Source of the DNA: Pseudeuparius sepicola
Taxonomy: Eukaryota; Arthropoda; Insecta; Coleoptera; Anthribidae
Length of the DNA stretch: 64,000 nucleotides
Direction: 5' to 3'
Assembly: GCA_963920635.1 (NCBI GenBank)
Contig: OY987303.1
Span: 48,731,223-48,795,222 of the forward strand
This document shows, one piece after another, positions 9,260 to 18,597 of the stretch. The notes below the pieces were generated by a model, which had not been told where the DNA came from, ran no database searches, and saw nothing but the letters and a program-made list of their open reading frames with translations. Position 1 is the first letter of the stretch, and each line of letters starts with the position of its first letter. A program made the position numbers and the translations under genes.

Positions 9260-11275
9260 TATGTTAAATTTGAAGGGCAAGGCATACACAAAATTAAGAG
9301 AACAGAAGAAGTATATAGGCGACTGGAATAACTACAAACAAATACGAAACCACCTATACAAATATGGCCATTCGAAATGAAAAAAAAATTAGAACATTGC
9401 ATAAACTCAACAAAAAGTAATTCCAGGTTTCTTTGGCGAAAGATACGTGAACTCGACATTCATAACGGTGGCGACTTTTTAGACTGCATGTTTTTCTGCC
9501 TTCAATCGACATTGGTTCGAACCGATGTCGAGGCACGGGCATGCACATGTCTTTAACGAAAATCACCGCTATGGCCAAGAGCGCTGGACAAATGTGGATT
9601 CACGGTATTGCTCCTAAATATCTTTATCCGCTTGATTTACTAATTGTCCTACACTCACTGGGATTACTACGGTTTTCTAGGATTTTCCGTAGTACTTGAG
9701 CGAATGCTATCCTAGTTCTATCGGGAAAAAAGTCGGCCCTAGCCGCAAATGGCAACGAAGACAAAATAATAGTAATTGCCCCCCCTCCCCTGCACAAGCA
9801 TGTGGTTGCTTCTGGGGTACTCCTAGTTTGGAGTATTGTGAGGGTGAGAATTATTATTACATTATATTATTATTATAATAGAAAATCTAAGCGAAACATT
9901 CCATATAGCTTAAATTATCCGAATGAGATTAACACAAATTTCTTACCTTCGCTTCAAATGATCAACCAGTTGATGGTAATGTGCTGATGTTTTATAACAA
10001 TAATTATAATTTTTTTTATCAATATCTCTTTGAGTTTCACACAGTTACTGAGGACATCGTCAAGGAGGCTCTACCGAATATCCAATCTTTGGCTGAAGGA
10101 AGTGACGCGTCAAATTTGGAAATGATATTTCTTGTGTTAAATAGAATACCACCTTTCCTTACCAACATTGTCAACTCTTGCTTAATTGAGTGAAAGTTTC
10201 CTGATATGTGGAAGATATCAAGAGTAGCTAGATCCCAAAAGGTCAAAACATATCCACCTTTCCAGAGTGGCGTCCAATAAGTATACTGTTACATTTAGCT
10301 CTTTATAACCTCCTACCTTATATACAATCCGGTTTTACATCAGGGTTAGTTGTGCAACTGCTTTGTTAAATGTAACGGATGAAATAGTTCGGGCTTCTGA
10401 TCTCGGAAGGGCAACAGCTTTGGTACTGCTTGATTACTCAACGGCATTTGACAGGATAAATACTATACTTTTTCATTTTACACTACATGGGGTTTTCTGA
10501 GGATGCCATTGCCCTAGTTAGGGATTATTTACACAATTGCCGTCAGTATGTGGAAACTGATAAAGGCACGTCTTGCATGGGAAATATTTCATGTCGTGTG
10601 CCCCAAGGTTCTATTTTAGGACCTTTTTTATTTAGTATATACACCAGTCTTGTTTACAAGACTGCTCATGTCACTTTTATGCAGATGACACTCAACTGTT
10701 TTACTCTTTTATTATAAATCAACACCTTGAAAACATATGTCGCTTCTCTGCAAATTAATAAATCTAAATCTGCTCTCATGCTGTTTGGTTTGGTCCCCAA
10801 AGAAAATATCTTGAACATCACTTTGTATTAAAAATTAAGAATTCTACCTTAAAATCTGTAAAGCATGCTCGAAACCGGGGATTGATTTTTGATAATGACT
10901 TGCGATTTAAACCGCATGTAAGTAAATGTCTTCAAAAGGCCTAGTCGCCATTTGCTCTCGACTAACCAGAAAAGAATTTTAGCTCATTCCCTAGTCCTTA
11001 GTCATTTCAACTGATGCTGTGAATGGACCCTGCTTGGATCGGAGAGATGAACAACGAATTCAAAGGATGCAAAAATCGTGTATGTGGTTCTTGTATAGTG
11101 TCCGCATGTTTGAGCCTGTATTGTTTACGTTGCGTGAGGCGCGGTGGCTGGCAATGAATAGTGGTCGTAGACTGCACTCTACTGTTTACCATCACGAAAA
11201 AGGTTGTGGGGAAACTCGAAGTGGTCCATTGTTAAATTATGAAGATATAACTCAAAGTCTTGAACCACAATAATA
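9260..11275 (+). pseudogene. Jockey/I-type LINE, heavily decayed, interrupted by a SINE-like repeat
   Basis: Pieces appear in the right order on the plus strand. At 9260-9475 is the linker after the endonuclease (YTKLREQKKYIGDWNNYKQI, later RFLWRKIRELDIHNGG in another frame). At 9990-10,240 is the start of the RT region (VLNRIPPFLTNIVNSCLIE). At 10,487-10,717 are the RT core motifs (CRVPQGSILGPFLFSIYTS). At 11,019-11,270 is the C-terminal region (RIQRMQKSCMWF, then RWLAMNSGRRLHS). Stops and frameshifts separate all of them, and the Asp-pair motif is no longer readable. The repeat at 9540-9870 is inserted in it. The element is inactive. Confidence 0.75.
9540..9870 (+). repeat. SINE-like repeat with (ATT)n tail, copy 2
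   Basis: This is the fullest copy of the family. It runs from the GCACATGT and GCGCTGGACAAAT blocks through GGGATTACTACGGTTTT and AAAGTCGGCCCTAGCC to GTGAGGGTGAGAATTATTAT. It lies inside the decayed LINE, so it is younger than that LINE. Confidence 0.65.
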
Positions 11276-11402
11276 TAACAATATAATCTAATATATAAGA
11301 ATATAAGTATATAGAATGTATACTTTATACAATTTTATATACTTATATACTAGATTATATTATTGTTGTTCAAGACTTTGAGTTATATCTTCATAATTTA
11401 TC
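11234..11402. repeat. Long hairpin at the 3' end of the LINE
   Basis: The sequence AATTATGAAGATATAACTCA at 11,236 and the following CAAAGTCTTGAAC appear inverted at about 11,340-11,402. Arms are about 60 bases with a 40-base AT-rich loop. The left arm is the last coding part of the LINE (ending in QSLEPQ), so the LINE 3' end has been duplicated in inverse orientation. Confidence 0.8.
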
Positions 11403-11673
11403 TGAGTATCCTTTTACATAAAGCTTCTCAGTGCCATCAATTTTCAATATAAAAGTTTTCCTCTGTCTCTTAAAATGAACATTCCATGGCCATTAATAGT
11501 TTTGCTCAAGTTTTTTTAATATTGCGCGACAAGTTGGCCATGGATGCCGATTTCTTTTGCAGCACTTAGCTGTCCAAAATTGCCACATTTTTGTTTCTTA
11601 CGTTTGTTTTGTAGGCCGCAAAATGAGCGAGAAAATCGCGGTGGTAGACTTAAAAAAATCATCCTATATATAA
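11403..11673. repeat. Half copy of the CAGGATGAT foldback family
   Basis: This matches the right arm of the 8480-9245 element: TAAAGCTTCTCAGTGCCATC, TGGCCATGGATGCCGATTTC, AATGAGCGAGAAAATCGCGG and the terminal AAAAAATCATCCTATATA. Only one arm is present, so it cannot form the foldback by itself. Confidence 0.8.
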
Positions 11674-11840
11674 ATTGTATAACTCAATTAATGGACATAT
11701 AAAAGTACATAAACTTAGTAAATTTAAAGAGGAATATAAAAGGTGCCTACTTTCATGACTGATATCATCCGTCTTTCCTCTTTCCATTTTGTCTTTATAC
11801 AGGGTGTTCCGCATAACCACCGACACAGAGTAGGAGCATA

Positions 11841-12865
11841 CAGGGGAGCCCAGAATAAGGTGATTTAACCCAATACTAAGTTGCACCCATGATAAGTTAT
11901 AGGCCTTGAAAGTGGGCTTTAAAATTTCGAAAAAAAAATCAATATCTCAGGTATTTTTTAACTTGGAAAAACCAAATTTGGTACACGTTGTGGGTGCACT
12001 AAGGGCATTAATCGACAGAAAACATAGTTCTATTGTGCCATTTTAAAGGATTGATACAGAGTGATGCACACTAAAAATATGACAGAACTGTTTTGTCCGT
12101 TGGCCGATTTACAAAATTGTTTCTTTGTGTATAAAGAATTTAATTCTAAACTTCCTCTTGTTATTTTTTGAAAACACGTATTGCAGATGTGACATTTAAA
12201 ATCTTTAAAAATTAAAAAGTTGGCTATGAATTTGAACGTCAAACTTGAATAACAACCATTTAATGGAAAAAGAATCCAAATAAATGGATTGGAAGTGGAA
12301 ATAATTGCCCAAAGAAAGATTAGTCACATTTGTTGAGACCTGATGACCGTGGCGGCCAAACTTGTGGGCAATTAATTCCTCTTCCAATAAATTTATTTGG
12401 ATTTTTTTCCATTAAATGGATGTTATTCAAGTTTGACGTTTAATTTCAAAGCCAACTTTTGAATTTTCAAAGATTTTAAATATCACTTCTGCAATACGTG
12501 TTTTCAATTATTCGCGTTTTTGGCCAAAGCGATAAAGTTTTTCGAAAAATAACAAAAGTAAAAAAAGTTTTAGAGCAAGTTTTAGTCAACGGATAAAAAA
12601 GTTCCGTCACATTTTTAGGCTGCATCACTCTGTATCAACCCTTTAAAATGGTACAATTGAACTATGTTTTCTGTCAAGTAATGCCCTTGGTACACCCACA
12701 ATGTGTTCCAAATTTGGTTTTTCCAAGTTCAAAAATAACTGAGATATGGATTTTTTTCGAAATTTCAAAGCTCACTTTCAATATGCCTATAACTTCTCAG
12801 GGGTGCAACTTAGTGTAGAGGTAAGTTAAGTTAAAAGTTAAATCACCTTATCTTGGACTCCCCTT
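11841..12865. mobile_element. Foldback element (about 1.0 kb)
   Basis: The left end CAGGGGAGCCCAGAATAAGG is repeated inverted at the right end with a few changes, and TA flanks both sides (11,839-11,840; 12,866-12,867). Arms of about 450-500 bp share GGTGATTTAAC, TTTTTCCAAGTT versus AACTTGGAAAA, CATTTTAAAGG and CATTTAATGGA blocks. The right arm has an extra stretch of about 90 bases (near 12,500-12,600) that is absent from the left. No protein is encoded. Confidence 0.8.
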
Positions 12866-12867
12866 TA

Positions 12868-13068
12868 TGCGTAATGTGTTTATTTCAGATATTCAGCGGG
12901 ATGTACTGATTTAACTGATAAGACCTATATACAGTTGTTGTGGGACCGATCTAGAAACTTTCTTGGATTGTTTTTGGTCCCATTTTGCAATCGAAATATT
13001 TAATAATATTATGTATGTCTCATGTAGGTATACATGTCATGTTTCTGTACAATTGGATTGCAATAATA
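12868..13068. other. Short spacer, nothing recognised
   Basis: No gene or repeat identified between the foldback and the tandem duplication. Confidence 0.4.
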
Positions 13069-14264
13069 GTTATTCATGTACCAAGGCACTGAAGTTCAAC
13101 TTTTTATGACTCATGTGGAGTTTAGTTGCTGAGGCCTCTGGCCGAGGCAAATAAACCACATGAGTCATAAAAAGAACGTCAGTGCCGAGGTACATATTAT
13201 ATTTTTTTTGAAATCGGAAAAAAATGTTTTATTAGGCAAGAAAATAATAATAAGGTCCACGAACCGACTACGCGCGGCGTTGCTTGACTTTACCGATCGC
13301 TCTGCCTAGGACAAGTATAATGACGTACGGCACCTTCTGTCAGAAAAACCAAACTGCTGCTTCTTGTGCAGCCTACACAACAAATCCATTGCTATTCAAA
13401 TTTACTAAAATATGTATACTGAAGGATTGCGCTTCTATAGGAAACAATTTCGCAATGTGTACGAAAAGTTAAATGAGCCTTTATCGGCCGGGTTTTGAAT
13501 ATTTGGTCACTTTTGACGGGCGATTTCTCCGCGTCTGACGTTTGATGTTTACATCTCGCCAAGGCCTACTTATTGAAAAAATCGTACAATAATGTAGTTC
13601 ATTATTTCTGTGCTTTTAATGACGATTTTGGGACATTTTAATGCCGATTTCAAGAAATAGTTATTTATGTACCAAGGCACTGAAGTTTAACTTTTTATGA
13701 CTCATGTGGAGTTTAGTTGCTGAGGCCTCTGGCCGAGGCAAATAAACCACATGAGTCATAAAAAGAACTTCAGTGCCGAGGTACATATTATATTTTTCTT
13801 GAAATCGGAAAAAAAATGTTTTATTAGGCAAGAAAATAATAATAAGGGATCACCCGTCCACGAACCGACTACGCGCGGCGTTGCTTGACTTTACCGATCG
13901 CTCTAACTAGGACAAGTATAATGATGTACGGCACCTTCTGACAGAAAAACCAAACTGCTGCTTCTTGTGCAGCCGACACAAGAAATCTATTGATTTTCAA
14001 ATTTACTAAAATATGTATACTGAAGGATTGCGCTTCTATAGGAAACAATTTCGCAATGTGTACGAAAAGTTAAATGAGCCTTTATCGGCCGGGTTTTGAA
14101 TATTTGGTCACTTTTGACGGGCGATTTCTCCGCGTCTGACGTTTGATGTTTACATCTCGCCAAGGCCTACTTATTGAAAAAATCATACAATAATGGGCTA
14201 CATTATTGTACGATTTCTGTGCTTTTAATGACGATTTTGAGACATTTTAATGCCGATTTCAAGA
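13069..14264. repeat. Tandem duplication, two copies of a 591-bp unit
   Basis: The second copy begins at 13,660 and repeats 13,069-13,659 with about 2-3% difference and small indels. Each unit starts with a strong hairpin in which CCAAGGCACTGA and ACTTTTTATGACTCATGTGG have inverse partners within 130 bases. The rest of the unit is unique-looking non-coding sequence with the landmarks ACTACGCGCGGCGTTGC and GACGGGCGATTTCTCCGCG. No coding frame longer than about 60 codons is shared by the two copies. Confidence 0.85.
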
Positions 14265-14675
14265 AAAGTATTATTATTAAATTTTCAGACCTGAATAAAA
14301 ACTCGTGGTATTTTTTGCGAGAGTTTTTTATGACACTAAATTGGTTCCCACTTCTTGCCCGCGCGCGAAACACCGATAAGTCGGAGATAGACGCTTGGTA
14401 TTGTAGGTCCGGGCCGTCGCGTCGCGCTTAATTCGCCGCTTTCCTATATTTTACCTCGAAGACAGCGGAGGTATGTACCTCCAGGAAGAACTGCCCCAAG
14501 GATTCTGCGATCAGTTTTACAAGTAAGTGGTGTGCCCTATTTAGTGTCTCGCTATCTAGTTTTGCCCCTTTCACGTTGCTTTGTGATGTCACCGCCCCCC
14601 TTTGGGAGTTACAGTATCTCTTTTTTGTTAACTGAGCTCTAAACCCAGCTGTTGGTTACGCAACAAGTTAGTACT
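14265..14675. other. Unassigned sequence, GC-richer in part
   Basis: The part at 14,360-14,530 is richer in GC than its surroundings and contains a short open stretch reading EDSGGMYLQEELPQGF before a GTAAGT-like donor at about 14,523. This could be a remnant exon, but there is no recognisable domain and no supporting acceptor, so I do not call a gene. Confidence 0.3.
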
Positions 14676-15512
14676 TAAATGGGAATAGAGGTCAAGTGAC
14701 ACCTCAAATATAAAGGTAATTTAATCCTCTTTAGAACACTGTATTAATTTTAAGCACATTTTAGGTAAAAGTAAATACAAAAAATGAAAATATGCAATTA
14801 ATTAATTAATTAATTAATTAAATGCTCAAAATGCCCCGCAAAGTTCATTTCCTTTTTTGAACAGATACACAAAACATACCTATCTTTTGCATTGGTATGG
14901 TCATTTTAATTAAAATTGAAATAATTTTTAATTGAAAGGATTCTATTTCAAAGTAAATAGGTAGAATGCCGAAACTGTTACTTATTTTGCCAGCACGTGT
15001 AGGTACACGTACACTATTGGTGAAAGAAATGAAAAGTCATCAATTTATTTTAAAAACAGTGATTGTGCAAGAGCAGCAGTTTACAAAATGTACCTACGTA
15101 TATGACACATTTTTATCGAGATGCAATTCGTGAAATATCCTAGAAGCTGCTCATGCACACTATTTCAACTATTTCACTAATAGTGTGTGTGTTCACCATG
15201 TTTGCAAAATAAGTAACAGTTTAGGTATTGTACCTATTTACTTTAAAACAGAATGCTTTCAATTAAACATTATTTCAATTTCATTTAAAATGAAAAAATG
15301 AAAGAAACTTGTGGCAACTTGTAGCATGGACGTCGAGGCGGGGCATTTTGAGTATTTAATAAATTAATTTATAAATAAATTGCATATTTTCATTTTTTGT
15401 ATTTACTTGTATCTAAAATGTGCTCAAAATTAAAAATTAATATAGAGTTGTGAAGAAAATTAAATTACCTTTAATTTGAGGTGACACTTGATCCCTATTC
15501 CCATTTAAGAAA
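14676..15512. repeat. Foldback element (about 0.84 kb)
   Basis: The left end CTTAAATGGGAATAG and the following GTGACACCTCAAAT recur inverted at the right end. Arms of about 320 bp also share AAGTAAATACAAAAAATGAA, CAAAATGCCCCGC, TACTTATTTTGC and the AGTAAATAGGTA block. A (TTAA)n run at 14,797-14,820 sits in the left arm. No protein is encoded. Confidence 0.75.
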
Positions 15513-15803
15513 TTTGAAGTTTTAGCTACCCCAGCCAGAGGGTTGCAACTACAGGCCTGAAATGGATGCCCCCCTTCCAAACTAAATTGACGTATTTTTG
15601 TGTTTTTTTGGAAGAAACGGTATTGTTTTAAATAATCTGGGTGGAAACTTTTCCCTGGGCCACCCTGTAGAATAAAGCAGTCGTGGAACTAAATTATTTT
15701 TCCCATTATCTACTGGGGCCGGGGCTCTAGCCCCAGAGCCTATTGACGAGCCTGCCCTTGGTGGTTTACCGTTCATATTTTCCTTAGTTTTAAGATAGGT
15801 ATA
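15513..15803. other. Spacer with a Tc1/mariner-type end
   Basis: GGGCCACCCTGTA at 15,657-15,669 resembles the right end of elements such as the one ending at 6692, but I found no matching left end. No coding region. Confidence 0.4.
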
Positions 15804-15812
15804 CTTTATACT

Positions 15813-16070
15813 ATGAGCGTGAAAACAGCCACCAGTTTCTGGCCACCGGTTTCTCGCGGGCGCCGTCCCGCGCTATGCCGCCGATAAAGTCGTGGTCTCT
15901 TAGCCACCGCACGATTTCCTCATTCTGAGTGCGCAACTGGTGCCAAGAAATAACAAAATAGTTTTATTGCAAAGTATAGACAAAAATTGTACTGATTATG
16001 ACCGCCCGAATAACATCTTGTAACAAATAGAAGGGATAAACAAAATAAAATGGCAACTAAAAAAAGGAAA
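15813..16070 (+). repeat. Unique outer terminal inverted repeat, left
   Basis: This matches the inverse of 21,154-21,410 almost base for base, including GGCCACCGGTTTCTCGCGG, the GATAAAGTCGTGGTCTCTTA block and ACCGCCCGAATAACATCTTG. It is GC-rich at the tip and AT-rich towards the array. Confidence 0.9.
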
Positions 16071-17935
16071 GTGGTGGCTGGGCTGAACTGTACGAGCTGT
16101 AATCGATTTTTTTGTCTAAAACTCATCCGCTGTGATCCCTAATGTTCCCCTATAAGTCCCAGAATTTGTTGCTCACGATTAACCCCAAAACAGCCCCTAA
16201 TAGAAAAAATACATAAGTGGTGGCTGGGCTGAACTGTAAGAGCTGCGATCGATTTTTTTGTCTATATCTCATCCACTGTGATCCCTAATGTTCCCCTATA
16301 AGTCCCAGAATTTGTTGCTCACGATTAACCCCAAAACAACCCCTAATAGAAAAAATACATAAGTGGTGGCTGGGCTGAACTGTAAGAGCTGCGATCGATT
16401 TTTTTGTCTAATTCTCATCCACTGTGATCCCTAATGTTCCCCTATAAGTCCCAGAATTTGTTGCTCTCGATTAACCCCAAAACAACCCCTAATATAAAAA
16501 AATACATAAGTGGTGGCTGGGCTGAACTGTAAGAGCTGCGATCGATTTTTTTGTCTATATCTCATCCACTGTGATCCCTAATGTTCCCCTATAAGTCCCA
16601 GAATTTGTTGCTCACGATTAACCCCAAAACAACCCCTAATAGAAAAAATACATAAGTGGTGGCTGGGCTGAACTGTAAGAGCTGCGATCGATTTTTTTGT
16701 CTAAATCTCATCCACTGTGATCCCTAATGTTCCCCTATAAGTCCCAGAATTTGTTATTCACGATTAACCCCAAAACAACCCCTAATAGAAAAAATACATA
16801 AGTGGTGGCTGGGCTGAACTGTAAGAGCTGCGATCGATTTTTTTGTCTAATTCTCATCCACTGTGATCCCTAATGTTCCCCTATAAGTCCCAGAATTTGC
16901 TGCTCTCGATTAACCCCAAAACAACCCCTAATATAAAAAAATACATAAGTGGTGGCTGGGCTGAACTGTACGAGCTGCGATCGATTTTTTTGAATAAATC
17001 TCATCCACTGTGACCCCTAATGTTCCCCTATAAGTCCCAGAATTTGTTGCTCTCGATTAACCCCAAAACAACCCCTAATAGAAAAAATACATAAGTGGTG
17101 GCTGTGCTGAACTGTACGAGCTGCGATCGATTTTTTTGTCTAAATCTCATCCATTGTGATCCCTAATGTTCCCCTATAAGTCCCAGAATTTGTTGCTCTC
17201 GATTAACCCCAAAACAACCCCTAATAGAAAAAATACATAAGTGGTGGCTGGGCTGAACTGTAAGAGCTGCGATCGATTTTTTTGTCTAAATCTCATCCAC
17301 TGTGATCCCTAATGTTCCCCTATAAGTCCCAGAATTTGTTGCTCACGATTAACCCCAAAACAGCCCCTAATAGAAAAAATACATAAGTAGTGGCTGGGCT
17401 GAACTGTAAGAGCTGCGATCGATTTTTTGTCTATATCTCATCCACTGTGATCCCTAATGTTCCCCTATAAGTCCCAGAATTTGTTGCTCACGATTAACCC
17501 CAAAACAACCCCTAATAGAAAAAATACATAAGTGGTGGCTGGGCTGAACTGTAAGAGCTGCGATCGATTTTTTTGTCTAAATCTCATCCACTGTGATCCC
17601 TAATGTTCCCCTATAAGTCCCAGAATTTGTTGCTCTCGATTAACCCCAAAACAACCCCTAATAGAAAAAAACATAAGTGGTGGCTGGGCTGAACTGTAAG
17701 AGCTGCGATCGATTTTTTTGTCTAAATCTCATCCACTGTGATCCCTAATGTTCCCCTATAAATCCAAGAATTTGTTGCTCTCGATTAACCCCAAAACAGC
17801 CCCTAATAGAGAAAATATATAAGTGGTGGCTGGGCTGTACCGTATGACTTGCGATCGATTTTTTCCTGAAATCTCGTCTACAGGGATCCCTAATATCCCC
17901 CTAATAGGCCCAGGATTTGTTGCTCTCAATTAACA
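16071..17935 (+). repeat. 146-bp tandem repeat array, left arm (about 13 units)
   Basis: Units start GTGGTGGCTGGGCTGAACTG at 16071, 16217, 16363, 16510, 16656, 16802, 16949, 17095, 17241, 17387, 17532, 17678 and 17823. Each carries GCGATCGATTTTTTTG, TCATCCACTGTGATCCC, TATAAGTCCCAGAATTTG and AACCCCAAAACA. Units differ by a few bases; the last, next to the core, is the most diverged. Unit-specific markers (for example TTTGAATAAATC with GTGACCCC at unit 7) allow comparison with the right arm. Confidence 0.95.
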
Positions 17936-18240
17936 TTTTTCCCCTCAAAACAAAAAACGTTTTTTAAATATACATTGTTGGAAAGGTTGTTGAAAAAGTT
18001 AAATAACTGAAACTTGGATGAGATGAGATACAAGACTTTATTTTGCCTGTCGCTGAATTTGCTTGAATAATTTTAAAAAATCATGTACTTCAGAAAGTAG
18101 CTCCCATTGCCCCATTAACTTTGCCAAACTTGAAAAAAAATATATGCGCGATAGTGCAAAAGTTACGGTTACTTTATTACCCTACTGTATATTATGCCTT
18201 TTGGGAAACTATTGTAATCCTCTTTATTATTTTGGGAATT

Positions 18241-18597
18241 TCACGAGCGTGTGCTATGGTTATTTTTATAATAACTCTTGCACAGTTCACATTGTCCGTT
18301 TGACAACGTCGAGCATTTTTCGTGCAACATTCTTTGGCAATAATTGCACTTCAAGGCTAATTCGGGTTCGACTTCGAAGCCGCATATTAAACATATATCT
18401 TGTTGGGATATATCTGCAGATTCTAATAACCCTTTTTGCAAATCAACACGAAACGTATCCATATCTTGCATTTTAGTGAGAGGTTCCCCATTTAAAATCT
18501 GCTTTGCGAAGTACGTTACGTATACCCCACAATTGTAACCGTCGCGTTGTGATATGTGTGGATATTTTAACAAATTCTGGGATTTATAGGGGAACAT
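18241..18597 (-). pseudogene. Ulp1-like protease C-terminus fused to a PHD-type zinc finger
   Basis: The 118-residue minus-strand frame lies in the core of the foldback transposon; its first residues come from the adjoining repeat. Residues 17-25 read QRDGYNCGV, the glutamine/cysteine part of the C48 (Ulp1/SENP) active site, with likely catalytic Cys23. The upstream His and Asp are absent, so the protease is truncated. Residues about 68-105 form a C4HC3 finger with spacing C-x2-C-x11-C-x2-C-x4-H-x2-C-x7-C-x2-C (CLICG..., CNYC, HEKC, CELC). Ulp1-like domains are known in some Mutator-like elements. I infer this is the tail of a larger transposon protein, and whether it is translated is unknown. 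Confidence 0.7.

Noticed and set aside
15920..16126. 68-codon frame repeated exactly at 21,097-21,303
   Set aside because: The identity simply reflects the terminal inverted repeat; the composition is hydrophobic low-complexity and there is no evidence of translation.
18063..18476. 137-codon plus-strand frame in the core of the foldback element
   Set aside because: It is antisense to the Ulp1-PHD frame and has no domain logic.
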